From [Clostridium] fimetarium (GTDB taxonomy: Bacteria > Bacillota > Clostridia > Lachnospirales > Lachnospiraceae), in contig NZ_FOJI01000013.1 in the NCBI RefSeq assembly GCF_900111235.1, positions 1 to 64,000 of the forward strand: DNA of 64,000 nt, given 5' to 3'. Position 1 is the first letter of the stretch; the number at the start of each line of letters is the position of its first letter. Below the pieces are notes generated by a model. It was not told the origin of the DNA and did not search any database. It worked only from the letters and a program-made list of their open reading frames with translations. Below are positions 54,806-64,000 of the stretch, in pieces. The position numbers were made by a program, and so were the translations under genes.

Positions 54806-54907
54806 ATAATCACTTCCTTTACCGTATATTTTAATGTACAACTACTGTAACTGTTCAATACCTGAATAGTTACCAACCGATTAAATTAAATAAATAAAGC
54901 AAAAAAA

Positions 54908-54949
54908 GAGCACATGACAAGATGATTTGACATCTTTGTCATATGCTCT
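54908..54949 (-). terminator. Terminator between nifK and nifE
   Basis: AGAGCATATGACAAAG and the matching CTTTGTCATGTGCTCT-type arm form a hairpin of about 15 bp followed by TTTTTTT on the minus strand. It would end the nifHI1I2DK transcript. Confidence 0.8.
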
Positions 54950-55032
54950 ATATAAAAAAATAATGTGCACACTATAACTATTAACTGTTATTCAATTATA
55001 TTCCTAATTTCTCTAGATTTATAATACAACAC

Positions 55033-56397
55033 TTACATAACAATTTCAACATCTTTTTCATCACAATGAGAATCTTGATAATCCATTAATGCATTACCGA
55101 TTAATTCAGCCATCCTGATTCCGCCTTTGTAGCCTACTAAAGGCATATATGAATGAATGTATCTGTCGATAATTGGGAAGCCCATTCTTACCAATGGAAT
55201 ATCTTCAGCTCTTGCTATATGCTTGCCATATGTTCCACCGATTAGTAAATCAACGCCTTCATTTTTAATCCACTGGTGAAGTAAGAATAGATCTGCATCA
55301 GCCTTATATGTACAATCTTCAACTGCATACTTTGCTAATAATTCTTTTGCACTTCTTTCAAACGCAACTCCTGGTGTACCTGTTAACATATACTTAGGAA
55401 TCATTCCTAATTCCAATGCAAATGCTGCAATACCAAGAACGGTATCAGGATCACCATAGATAGCTACTTTTTTTCCATAGGTATATGGATGAATATCTAG
55501 CATGATATCAACAAGTTGACCTCTTTGTTCTTCAATCTCAAATGGTACTTCTTCTTTTGAAATATCGCCTAAAGTCATTATAAATTCATCAGTTGCTTCA
55601 ACACCCATTGGCAATGGTAGTGCTTTGAATTCAACACCACATTTTTTCTTAAGTGTTTCAGCTGATGGTTCTGAAGTCTGGATGCCTAGTGCAACTGTTT
55701 TGATGCAATCGCCAAGACCTTTAATATCATCAATCTTAGTTCCACCTTCTGGAAACATGTTGTATTTTCCAGTCATAGGTGTATCTAGGACTCCACTTGT
55801 ATCTGGTAACATTGTAAATTCAACCTTCATTGCTTTCATTAATCTCTTATATTCTCTCATATCACCTGGATTTACAAAACCTGGCATAAGACAAACTTTT
55901 CCATTCGGCGTACCTGTTTTAACAGAAAGATAATTAACGAATCCGGATACCATATTCGTAAATCCTGTAACATGTGAACCTTTGTAACTTGGTGTGTTGC
56001 AATGAACAACATACTTGCCCTCTGCTACTGGATTGTCTTGAATCAATGCATTCAAATCATCTCCAATTGTCTCTGAAAGACATGTAGTATGGACTGCAAT
56101 CATATCTGGATTATATAAATCAAAAATATTTTTAATGGCTGTTTTTAAGTTACTACCACCGCCAAATACAGATGAACCCTCTGTAAATGAACTAGATGTT
56201 GCAACTGCTGGCTCTTTAAAATGTCTTGTTAAATACATTCTATGAAAGGCACAACAACCTTGTGAACCATGACTATGAGGAAGACACTTGTGAACGCCTA
56301 ATGCTGCATACATAGCACCAACTGGTTGGCAGGTCTTACAAGGATTAATTCTTAATGCTGTTCTTTCTGTAATTTCTTTTGGTGTGTAATTAAGCAT
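55033..56397 (-). CDS. nifK: MoFe nitrogenase beta subunit
   Basis: A 454-residue subunit, the short clostridial type. P-cluster Cys ligands appear in RINPCKTCQPVGAMYA, HGSQGCCAFHRMYL and HTTCLSETIGDD. The region GSHVTGFTNMVSGF and the C-terminal FPIIDRYIHSYMPLVGYKGG are typical. It lacks the N-terminal extension of Azotobacter NifK, as in C. pasteurianum. Its ATG overlaps the nifD stop by one base, so it is translationally coupled. Confidence 0.98.
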   Translation of the reverse strand: MLNYTPKEITERTALRINPCKTCQPVGAMYAALGVHKCLPHSHGSQGCCAFHRMYLTRHFKEPAVATSSSFTEGSSVFGGGSNLKTAIKNIFDLYNPDMIAVHTTCLSETIGDDLNALIQDNPVAEGKYVVHCNTPSYKGSHVTGFTNMVSGFVNYLSVKTGTPNGKVCLMPGFVNPGDMREYKRLMKAMKVEFTMLPDTSGVLDTPMTGKYNMFPEGGTKIDDIKGLGDCIKTVALGIQTSEPSAETLKKKCGVEFKALPLPMGVEATDEFIMTLGDISKEEVPFEIEEQRGQLVDIMLDIHPYTYGKKVAIYGDPDTVLGIAAFALELGMIPKYMLTGTPGVAFERSAKELLAKYAVEDCTYKADADLFLLHQWIKNEGVDLLIGGTYGKHIARAEDIPLVRMGFPIIDRYIHSYMPLVGYKGGIRMAELIGNALMDYQDSHCDEKDVEIVM

Positions 56398-58004
56398 TAT
56401 TCCTCACCTCCTAATGTTCCTTCTAAACTTGGTCTTTTTTTCCAAGGTGCCTTTACAAGGCCCCATGCTGGTGTAGACAATCCCATAAACAGGTCGCGAC
56501 CAAATAATACTGCACCATGGAATCCTGCATATGGTCCACTATAATCATAAGAATGTAGCTGTCTTGCCATAATACCGCTCTTTTGTACAACGAATTTATC
56601 TTTGATACCTGATAAGAAAATATCTGGTTTTAAAATCTTTAAAAACTCTTCTGTTTCAAAGTGATTTAAATCATCTGTGATGATTGCTCCTGGATCCATT
56701 CCTTTAATCATACCTTCATAATAATTGAGCTTAATGCCTTTTTCTTCAAGGTCTTTTCTTTGCTCATCTGATAGATTAACTCTGTAGAACTTTGGATCTG
56801 GCTCAACTGTCAAGCTTTCAATATTTTTGCTATCTGCATCCGTTTTTAATGTTGGTATTACTTCACGTCCTTCATAATCATCCCTATGTGCAAATTCGTA
56901 ACCAGCTAATACTGTACTGATTCCAAAATCTTTTAATAAAAGTTGATAATGATGAGAACGTGAACCGCCTACATATAATGCTGCTGTTTTGCCTTTGAGT
57001 TTACTCTTAAAATACTGCATTTCATCAAATACATTGGAGATTTCATCAGCAATCACTTCATTAATTCTAGCTTTAAGCGCTTCATCGCCAAAATATTCCC
57101 CAATGCTTCTAAGTGATTCTTTACTTGATTGAATACCTATAAAGTTAACTTTAATCCAGTCAATACCATATTTGTCATACATCATCTCTGCTACATAGTT
57201 GATTGAACGATGACACTGCACAAGATTAAGCGTTGCTAAATGTGAATTCTTGATATCACGATAACTACTACCACCAGTAAATACTGATACGACTTCAATT
57301 CCGCATCTCTTAAGTAGTTTCTCAACTTCCCAGCCATCTCCACCAATATTATACTCGCCAAGAATATTAACGCTATATTTTTGTTTTGGAGCTCTGTCAC
57401 CAGTACCAATTACATATCTAATCAACTGATTATTAGCAATATGATGTCCAGCTGACTGACTTACGCCTTTATAACCTTCACAACTAAATCCGATACATTT
57501 GATCTTGTATTCTTCTGTTGCCCATTTTGCCACAGCGTGAATATCATCGCCGATAAGACCAACTGGGCATGTTGAACATATAAATATAGCTGTTGGATGA
57601 AATATTTCCATCGCCTCTGTAATTGATTTTCTTAATTTCTTTTCACCGCCAAATACAATATCGGCCTCCTGCATATCCGTTGAGAAACAATATTCAAGAT
57701 AGCAATCTGCATTTTCGCCATCGCGCTCATCTGCAAATGCTTTGTGTCTTCTTGTTCCCCATGCATAGTATGAACAACCGATAGGACCATGGACAATAAT
57801 AAGTGCATCCTTGATTGGTCCCAAAACAACGCCTTTACACCCTGCATAACAACAACCTCTTTGTGTCATAATTCCCGGGATTGCTCTTGTATTTGCTGCC
57901 ACTACATCGGTTTCGTTCTCTCCAACTGTAATAACATGCTCTTTTCTATTTTTATATACTCTGGAACTATACTGATCCAGAACATGATCTCTTACTGAAC
58001 TCAT
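56397..58004 (-). CDS. nifD: MoFe nitrogenase alpha subunit
   Basis: A 535-residue catalytic subunit. FeMo-co ligands: the Cys in LNLVQCHRS and the His in ARQLHSYDYSGPYAGFHG. P-cluster Cys in RGCCYAGCKGVVLG, HGPIGCSYYAW and CSTCPVGLIGDD. QSAGHHIANN holds the catalytic Gln/His pair. A long insertion around residues 385-430 is the clostridial-type insertion. I chose ATG 58004, ten bases after AGGAGG, over the ORF GTG. Confidence 0.98.
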   Translation of the reverse strand: MSSVRDHVLDQYSSRVYKNRKEHVITVGENETDVVAANTRAIPGIMTQRGCCYAGCKGVVLGPIKDALIIVHGPIGCSYYAWGTRRHKAFADERDGENADCYLEYCFSTDMQEADIVFGGEKKLRKSITEAMEIFHPTAIFICSTCPVGLIGDDIHAVAKWATEEYKIKCIGFSCEGYKGVSQSAGHHIANNQLIRYVIGTGDRAPKQKYSVNILGEYNIGGDGWEVEKLLKRCGIEVVSVFTGGSSYRDIKNSHLATLNLVQCHRSINYVAEMMYDKYGIDWIKVNFIGIQSSKESLRSIGEYFGDEALKARINEVIADEISNVFDEMQYFKSKLKGKTAALYVGGSRSHHYQLLLKDFGISTVLAGYEFAHRDDYEGREVIPTLKTDADSKNIESLTVEPDPKFYRVNLSDEQRKDLEEKGIKLNYYEGMIKGMDPGAIITDDLNHFETEEFLKILKPDIFLSGIKDKFVVQKSGIMARQLHSYDYSGPYAGFHGAVLFGRDLFMGLSTPAWGLVKAPWKKRPSLEGTLGGEE

Positions 58005-58020
58005 TTTTGTCACCTCCTAC

Positions 58021-58410
58021 TTAATATGCCTCTGAATCTTTTTGCGCTTCGCCATCTCTAACACGGATTGATTCACATATTGGTAATATAAATATTTTCC
58101 CATCACCTGGATTCCCAGTTGAATTAACTTCAATAATCGTATCAACTGCTTTAGAAACATCACCATCTTGAACAATTAGCGTAAAATATCTTTTCGGAAT
58201 TAATCTTGCATTTTCAGTAAAGTATTCACCTACTGATGAAACAGGAAGTGCACCCTCATCGAGGATCATTTGAATCAATGCTGGATCAATCGATTTCTTG
58301 CCTCTTCCCATTACTTTTCTACATGTAAATGCCGGAAATCCTACTTCTGCTAAGGCTTCTTTGGTTTCAGTAACTTTATTCAATCGAACCATTGCCATTA
58401 TTTCTTTCAT
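58021..58410 (-). CDS. nifI2: PII-like nitrogenase regulator NifI2
   Basis: A 129-residue GlnB-family protein. Motifs: MKEIMAMVRLNKVTETKEAL, FTCRKVMGRGKKS, LPKRYF-like IPKRYFTLIVQDGDV, and NPGDGKIFILPICESIRVRDGE. In methanogens and clostridia NifI1 and NifI2 bind to the MoFe protein and shut it down when 2-oxoglutarate falls. The true start is the ATG at 58410 (AGGAGGAACATT upstream). The frame extends into nifI1. It lies between nifI1 and nifD, the usual place. Confidence 0.94.
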   Translation of the reverse strand: MKEIMAMVRLNKVTETKEALAEVGFPAFTCRKVMGRGKKSIDPALIQMILDEGALPVSSVGEYFTENARLIPKRYFTLIVQDGDVSKAVDTIIEVNSTGNPGDGKIFILPICESIRVRDGEAQKDSEAY

Positions 58411-58420
58411 AATGTTCCTC

Positions 58421-58747
58421 CTATAATCCAGCAGTTTTTGTACTAATTGTATAAGCTTCTTCAACCGGGCTAACGAAAATTCTACCATCACCATAGTTGC
58501 CGTTTTCACCAGTTCTAGCATATTTCATGATTATTTTTACAACATCGTCTTTATCTTCATCTTTTACTACCATCAACAACATCTCTTTCGGAATTTCATC
58601 ATAAAATACGTCTCCAACTTTAACGCCCTTTTGTTTTCCACGTCCAAAAACGTCCATTTTTGTTACTGCTGAGAAACCACCTGATAATAATTCTGATAAA
58701 ACGATACCCACTTGATTAGGTCTTATAATTGCACGAATCATCAACAT
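58421..58747 (-). CDS. nifI1: PII-like nitrogenase regulator NifI1
   Basis: A 108-residue GlnB-family protein (MIRAIIRPNQVGIVLSELL, SAVTKMDVFGRGKQKGV, PKEMLLMVVKDEDKDDVVKI, NYGDGRIFVSPVEEAYTI). It acts as a partner of NifI2 in rapid nitrogenase switch-off. The T-loop region is shorter than in GlnB. AAAGGAGG precedes the start. Placed directly after nifH. Confidence 0.94.
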   Translation of the reverse strand: MLMIRAIIRPNQVGIVLSELLSGGFSAVTKMDVFGRGKQKGVKVGDVFYDEIPKEMLLMVVKDEDKDDVVKIIMKYARTGENGNYGDGRIFVSPVEEAYTISTKTAGL

Positions 58748-58780
58748 ATAAAAATACCTCCTTTAATATAATTTTATTTT

Positions 58781-59632
<852 letters not shown>

Positions 59633-59698
59633 TTATTTTTTTTTTGCAATGTTACAAACTTGGCGAATTCTATCTTCACTACCGGTTAGATGAAAAAA

Positions 59699-59728
59699 GA
59701 CGTCAAAAGGATTTCTCCTTTCAACGTC
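59699..59728 (-). terminator. Candidate terminator or attenuator in the nifH leader
   Basis: Minus-strand GACGTTGAAAGGA and TCCTTTTGACGTC form a hairpin with a short AATC-type loop, followed by TTTTTT. It lies 97 bases before the nifH ATG. It may end the modC transcript or act in the nifH leader if the promoter at 59761-59788 is used. Confidence 0.65.
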
Positions 59729-59760
59729 TTTGTCGAATTGTTCTCAAGTTCTATGTTTAA

Positions 59761-59788
59761 ATTATATGTTATTTTAAATCTTTTACAA
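59761..59788 (-). promoter_or_regulatory. Candidate nifH promoter
   Basis: On the minus strand TTGTAA (59783-59788) and TATAAT (59761-59766) are 16 bases apart, about 160 bases before nifH and upstream of the hairpin. Confidence 0.4.
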
Positions 59789-59846
59789 TACACTAAAATA
59801 TACAAAAACTTAGTAAAACCATTCATTTTATACATCAATTTGTTCA

Positions 59847-60989
59847 TTAGATTAGTAAAAGTAACCTTTCTGGTGGTATTATTATGGTTTGAATCTCCTC
59901 AAATGGATCAACCACTCCAATATTCGCATTGGACACCTTGATCCAGATTTCACCACTGCAACCAGTTGAATTTTTCACTATATAATTCGTATCAAATGGT
60001 TGCTCTGACATCTCTACTACATTTACTGATAGTTTGTTAATACTCTTAGCACTTTTATCTATTTCTACATGATGTGCTCTAATACCAACATAAGCGATAT
60101 TATCAGGAACCTTCTGAACCGTATTTAATGCTACATTCCAGTCAGTAGCATTAATCTGATAATCATCTATTTTGATTGCTTTCGATATATTTTTACAGCC
60201 TGTAAGTTTAGCAGCTTCAATGTATTCTGGGTTCTCAAACATTCTTTTTGTCTCATTATATGTAATTATTTTACCACTATCCATTATGACGAGTTTCTCC
60301 GTAAGTTTAAATACTTCATCGCGGCTATGGGAAACCATAAGTACTTCACCATCATATTCTTTCATAATATTAAACATTTCTCTTTGAAGCTCATCCTTTA
60401 GGAAACTATCCAATGCAGAAAATGGTTCATCAAGCATAATGATATCTGGTTCATTCGCAAGCATCCTTGCAAGTGCCACCCTTTGTTGCTGACCACCTGA
60501 CAATTCTGATGGGTATCTTTCCTCTAAACCTTCCAGCTGAAACTTTACAACTAGTGCCCTCACAATTTCTTTTTTCCTGCCATTACTGTTTGTATCATTT
60601 TTTGTGTCACTCTTTATGTCATTCTTTGTATCATTCTTTATGTTCTTTTTTGTCTTATTTTTTATGTTATCCTTTATATCCCGAATTCCAATCGCTATAT
60701 TTTTCTCCACTGTCATGTTCGGAAATAATGCATAGTTCTGAAATAAATATCCCACTTTCCTCTTCTGTGGAGCAAGATTAATCTTCTTCTTAGAGTCGAA
60801 TAATACTTTCCCATTCAGTACGATTCTGCCTTCATCCGGCTTCACAATTCCAGCAATACATTTTAAAGTCATACTTTTCCCACAACCACTTGCACCAAGA
60901 ATTCCTATATGACTCCTACTGTCTGCATCAAATTTCACATTCAGCTCAAATTTCCCAATCTTCTTCTTAATATCCACCTCAAGCCCCAT
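59847..60989 (-). CDS. modC: Molybdate ABC transporter ATPase
   Basis: A 380-residue ATPase of molybdate import: Walker A GASGCGKSMTLKC, Q-loop LFQNYALFPNMTV, signature SELSGGQQQRVALARML, Walker B IIMLDEPFSALDS and switch His VSHSRDE, then a C-terminal TOBE/regulatory half. The insertion at residues about 103-133 (KNDTKNDIKSDTKND-type repeats) sits in the helical subdomain between Q-loop and signature and is not in ordinary ModC. ATG 60989 follows GAAGGAG. A 620-base gap with a palindrome separates it from modB. Confidence 0.95.
   Translation of the reverse strand: MGLEVDIKKKIGKFELNVKFDADSRSHIGILGASGCGKSMTLKCIAGIVKPDEGRIVLNGKVLFDSKKKINLAPQKRKVGYLFQNYALFPNMTVEKNIAIGIRDIKDNIKNKTKKNIKNDTKNDIKSDTKNDTNSNGRKKEIVRALVVKFQLEGLEERYPSELSGGQQQRVALARMLANEPDIIMLDEPFSALDSFLKDELQREMFNIMKEYDGEVLMVSHSRDEVFKLTEKLVIMDSGKIITYNETKRMFENPEYIEAAKLTGCKNISKAIKIDDYQINATDWNVALNTVQKVPDNIAYVGIRAHHVEIDKSAKSINKLSVNVVEMSEQPFDTNYIVKNSTGCSGEIWIKVSNANIGVVDPFEEIQTIIIPPERLLLLI
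60590..60681. repeat. In-frame 12-nt tandem repeat inside modC
   Basis: Seven degenerate 12-base units encode K/D/N/T four-residue repeats inserted in the ATPase helical subdomain. Confidence 0.8.
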
Positions 60990-61013
60990 ACATACTCCTT
61001 CCCGAAAACCCAC

Positions 61014-61632
61014 AGTATATATTTTCTTATGTTTTCTTTTGTTTCTTTATATTTTCTTATATTTTTCTCTTCTTCAATTTTTAGCTCGCCTATCTTAGCT
61101 AACTTTTCTCAACTCTTGTATTGTTCCTTTATCGTTCTTTTATTGCTCTTTCCCTTGCTTTTTTCTTGCTCTTTTTTCTTGCTCTTTTTTCTTACTTTGT
61201 ATTTCTCTTTGAGCCATTTGAATTGTTCCAAAAACGTCTATAAATAATTTGCACTTGTTGTTGTTTTTTTTCTTTTCCGCCCTAATGTGCGTAATTCAAA
61301 TTTCGCACTTTAACCCATTAACTCGCCTGATAAAATCCACCTCGATAAACTTCAAGTAACCTAGAATTATCACTTTGCCTTTGCTGTATATTTGACGTTA
61401 TGATAAGTTACTTATGCATTCATTTCATGCGTTAAGATATAAAGTTCTACTGTCTGACGAACGAAGTGAGGAGTTTAGAACTTTATATCTTGCTTTTAGC
61501 ATAAAATGAATACATTAGTAACTTACATAAAAGGATATATACAGCAAAGGCAAAGTGATAATTCTAGGTTACTCAACGCCTTCCGATCCATTTTTTATCA
61601 GACCATTGCCTTCATAGCCGCCGAAGTTTCAA
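61014..61632. other. Intergenic region modB-modC
   Basis: No gene is visible. It holds T-rich plus-strand sequence with a short tandem repeat (TCTTGCTCTTTTT units, 61146-61200), then the 219-bp palindrome (61355-61573). It interrupts the mod operon. Confidence 0.7.
61355..61573. repeat. 219-bp near-perfect palindrome (subfamily A, copy 2)
   Basis: The outer 37 bases (61355-61391) are perfectly complementary to 61537-61573. Inner arms pair with small mismatches. The centre TGTCTGACGAACGAAGTGAG is identical to copy 1 at 43861-44073. Non-coding, between modB and modC. Confidence 0.9.
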
Positions 61633-62328
61633 TTACCACTGCCTTATATTCTTCATTCCCTTGCCAGAAATCATATTGATAGATAATATGATTACAAATG
61701 ACATCGCCACAATAATTGCAACCCACATTCCTGCTGTATCGTAATTTCCTGCGGATGTCTCTGATGCAATTGCGACTGCTATTGTTCTGGTTTTTCCAAG
61801 TATATTACCAGCTAACATTGAAGTTGCTCCGTATTCGCCCAATGCCCTTGCAAATGCTAAAATTGTTCCTGAAGCAATACCTGGTGATGCAATTGGCATT
61901 ACTATTTTCCAGAATATTTTACTTTCACTAAGCCCCAAGGTTCTTCCTGATTGGATCATCGTTATATCAACCTGCTCAAAAGCTGCCCTCGCATTCCTAT
62001 ACATCAGTGGAAATGCAATGACAGCTGCAGCAATCACGCATCCAGTCCACGTCTGAACTACTTTGATGTCAAATTGCATATAAAGGAACTTACCAAATGG
62101 CCTTCTCACACTAAATAATAGAAGCAGGAAAAATCCCGCTACCGTAGGTGGCAAAACTAACGGCAGCGTAAATATTCCATCTAATATCCATTTAAATGTT
62201 CTGTTTAACCTCATAACTAACCTTGCTGCTAATATTCCAAGGAAAAATGCTATAACTGTTGCCACAATACCAGTTTTTAATGAAATCCATAATGGACTCC
62301 AATTGATGTTACTAAATATATCATTCAT
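61633..62328 (-). CDS. modB: Molybdate ABC transporter permease
   Basis: A 231-residue permease with five to six helices. The cytoplasmic EAA-type loop is in RALGEYGATSMLAGNI, and LPLVLPPTVAGFFLL is typical of ModB/CysT permeases. It follows modA after 24 bases, so it is translated from one mRNA. AGAGGAGG precedes ATG. Confidence 0.96.
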   Translation of the reverse strand: MNDIFSNINWSPLWISLKTGIVATVIAFFLGILAARLVMRLNRTFKWILDGIFTLPLVLPPTVAGFFLLLLFSVRRPFGKFLYMQFDIKVVQTWTGCVIAAAVIAFPLMYRNARAAFEQVDITMIQSGRTLGLSESKIFWKIVMPIASPGIASGTILAFARALGEYGATSMLAGNILGKTRTIAVAIASETSAGNYDTAGMWVAIIVAMSFVIILSINMISGKGMKNIRQW

Positions 62329-62352
62329 AGCATACCTCCTCTCAAGCCAAAA

Positions 62353-63219
62353 CTACTTTGCTTTACTAAATCCATATCCACTGAATATACTTGTCACTTC
62401 ATCTGTCTGAAGATAAGAAATAAAATCTTTTGATGCTGCTGTTTGTGCTGTACTAGCACTTTTATTTTTAACTAGGCCAACTGGATATATTACTGGAGTC
62501 TTTAGACTTGTACTTGGAGCACTTGCAATAATATCTATTTTGCTAGCAACGGATGCTGCATCTGTTGCATATACTACACCGACTTCATTACTACCTTCAC
62601 TTACAGCGGCTAGAACTGCTGTAACATTTGCACCTTGATTGATTTCCATTGCCATTACTTTATCTAAGATTCCTAGATTTGTAAATATTTCTCTTGCATA
62701 CGCGCCAACTGGAACATCTTCTCCTGCAAGTGCAATATTTTTAGCTTTTGTAATCGTATCAAAACTTGTTACAAGTGTAGTTCCACCCTTAGGTTTAATT
62801 AAAACGACTTGATTCTCAAGCAGTTTTGCGATTGATGTTGATTCAATGTATCCTTCCGTGTTCAAGTCATTCATTTGTTTCATCGCAGCGGAGAAAAAGA
62901 TATCACATGTAGCACCCTCTTCTATCTGTGTTTTCAAAGTTCCTGAACTGTCTGGATTAAGTACAATTGCTACATTCGGTTGAACTTTGCTATACATCTC
63001 TTGAATTGTTGTCATAGAGTTTTTTAAACTCGCTGCAACAAATACATAAATAGTAGCCTTATCTAATTTAGCTACCTGCGATGCTTCAACTGATGTTGTA
63101 TCTGCTGTTGTGTTGCTTACATCCTTTGCGCTTGAACACCCCACAAGTCCCATTGCTGAGCAGATTACTAATAACGATACTAATAATAATGAACTTATTC
63201 TTCTTTTCGCATTTTTCAT
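62353..63219 (-). CDS. modA: Molybdate-binding lipoprotein
   Basis: A 288-residue binding protein of molybdate uptake. The signal peptide ends in the lipobox MGLVGC (about residues 22-27). Ligand residues fit AASLKNSMTTIQEMY, NPDSSGTLKTQIEEGATCDI, FFSAAMKQM and VGVVYATDA. ATG 63219 is chosen for GGAGG eight bases upstream. The ORF's first ATG overlaps this site. It supplies molybdate to nitrogenase. Confidence 0.95.
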   Translation of the reverse strand: MKNAKRRISSLLLVSLLVICSAMGLVGCSSAKDVSNTTADTTSVEASQVAKLDKATIYVFVAASLKNSMTTIQEMYSKVQPNVAIVLNPDSSGTLKTQIEEGATCDIFFSAAMKQMNDLNTEGYIESTSIAKLLENQVVLIKPKGGTTLVTSFDTITKAKNIALAGEDVPVGAYAREIFTNLGILDKVMAMEINQGANVTAVLAAVSEGSNEVGVVYATDAASVASKIDIIASAPSTSLKTPVIYPVGLVKNKSASTAQTAASKDFISYLQTDEVTSIFSGYGFSKAK

Positions 63220-63372
63220 ATCAAATTCCTCCATATTCTTTTAATATGTTCATAATACAGATTATTTCGATATTTGCCATCAACATAATTTTAGATTTTT
63301 GTAATATTCTTTATCAGTTATTTGTGGAATCATCCATAAGCATTTACTTATACCAACAAAATTTCATATCTC

Positions 63373-63963
63373 TTAAGCATTTATCTCATGAATAATTAAT
63401 TGCTTACAATATTCAAAATATTTATCGACTGAAAACGCTTCCGCATCAACTAAATACTGTATCGTTGCCCCCTCAAGAAGTGATATTATAACACTTGCAA
63501 GTAATATCTGTTTTTCCTTCTCAAAATGTAATGCATAAGTTTCAATAAGATCTTGTAGCTCTTTTCTCCAACCATAAAACGACCGTTTAAATTCTTCTTT
63601 AAAATCTTTATCAATTCTTGACTGAATCCAAAAGTCAATTTCTGCATAATCATACTTTGGTTCTTCTTTGATGAAAATTAATTTTTGCTGTAAAAATACA
63701 TCAAGTTGACTTTCCAATGTATCTTTAGCTTTACTCTTTTCTTGCTGTCTGAGTTCAGAACAACGGTTTGCGACTTTTTTCTGTGCTGCTAATAGAAGTT
63801 CTTTTTTTGACTTATAGTAATAATGCAAATTTGACTGATATACATCCGCTTTATCTGCAATACAACGCATCCTAGTCTCGCTAATCGTCTTCTCCTCAAT
63901 AACATCAAGTGTTGCTTGAATAATTTTATCCTCTGTTGAAATCGTATCTAATTTTTCTTTCAT
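63373..63963 (-). CDS. TetR-family regulator upstream of modAB
   Basis: A 196-residue regulator with an N-terminal helix-turn-helix (IIQATLDVIEEKTISETRM, CIADKADVYQSNLHYYYKSK) and an all-helical C-terminal ligand domain. It is the first gene before modA on the same strand, with a 153-base gap, so it may regulate molybdate uptake or nif. Ligand is unknown. GAGG precedes ATG. Confidence 0.85.
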   Translation of the reverse strand: MKEKLDTISTEDKIIQATLDVIEEKTISETRMRCIADKADVYQSNLHYYYKSKKELLLAAQKKVANRCSELRQQEKSKAKDTLESQLDVFLQQKLIFIKEEPKYDYAEIDFWIQSRIDKDFKEEFKRSFYGWRKELQDLIETYALHFEKEKQILLASVIISLLEGATIQYLVDAEAFSVDKYFEYCKQLIIHEINA

Positions 63964-64000
63964 CCCAAACCTCGCAATCTAGTAAAAACGGGATTCAAAA

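Noticed and set aside
59690-59735. ANTAR-type antitermination RNA before nifH
   Set aside because: Only one hairpin is present and its loop does not have the A1/G4 hexaloop pattern.

Overview
The window is AT-rich, coding-dense DNA from an anaerobic member of the Bacillota, most likely a Lachnospiraceae/Clostridium-type bacterium. The evidence is strong AGGAGG ribosome sites, T-box and FMN riboswitches, a stand-alone AICAR transformylase next to a PurO-type IMP cyclohydrolase, and a clostridial (C. pasteurianum-like) nitrogenase cluster with a nifN-nifB fusion and a split nifV. Nearly all genes are on the minus strand. There is no rRNA, complete tRNA, CRISPR array, integrase or recognisable insertion sequence.

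Layout. 1-10.4 kb: a small lipoprotein, an FMN-riboswitch-controlled RibU riboflavin transporter, an aminotransferase, two membrane proteins, a chemoreceptor, BioY with a candidate BirA operator, a DbpA-type RNA helicase and a metallo-beta-lactamase-fold lipoprotein. 10.4-18.3 kb: DAHP synthase and the tryptophan operon trpE-G-C-F-B-A behind a promoter and T-box. trpD is missing from its usual place, where short tandem repeats lie instead. 18.3-25.2 kb: a cupin, a 44-residue ORF, cell-envelope proteins (acyltransferase, GtrA, CPBP protease) and a 661-residue Cys/Pro-repeat surface or spore-type protein. 25.6-30.3 kb: the last steps of IMP synthesis, peptidase T and a HAD phosphatase. 30.4-35.6 kb: a GntR-ABC operon, a zinc-ribbon membrane protein, and a PadR-regulated FtsW/RodA-like gene broken by one frameshift. 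35.7-42.9 kb: two ABC export systems and an AraC regulator, flanked by two displaced tRNA-Leu 3' ends, each followed by its own terminator-like hairpin. This looks like scars of tRNA-targeted integration. 42.9-64 kb: a LysR regulator, then a co-directional nitrogen-fixation and molybdate island.

The nif/mod island reads, in transcription order, TetR, modA, modB, modC, nifH, nifI1, nifI2, nifD, nifK, nifE, nifN-B, [2Fe-2S] ferredoxin, nifV-omega, nifV-alpha, an AnfO-family gene, two unknown genes and a divergent groEL. It combines Mo uptake, the Fe protein and MoFe protein, post-translational PII-type control, FeMo-cofactor assembly, homocitrate supply, a ferredoxin and a dedicated chaperonin.

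The most unusual signal is a set of large intergenic near-palindromes (about 70-220 bp) at six places: 541-650, 11696-11768, 17663-17822, 50460-50641, 43861-44073 and 61355-61573. Two of them, 17 kb apart, share a nearly identical core and have arms that differ at many positions in a base-pair-preserving way. A second pattern is short in-frame or intergenic tandem repeats, including repeat insertions inside otherwise conserved enzymes (DAHP synthase, ModC, NifE).
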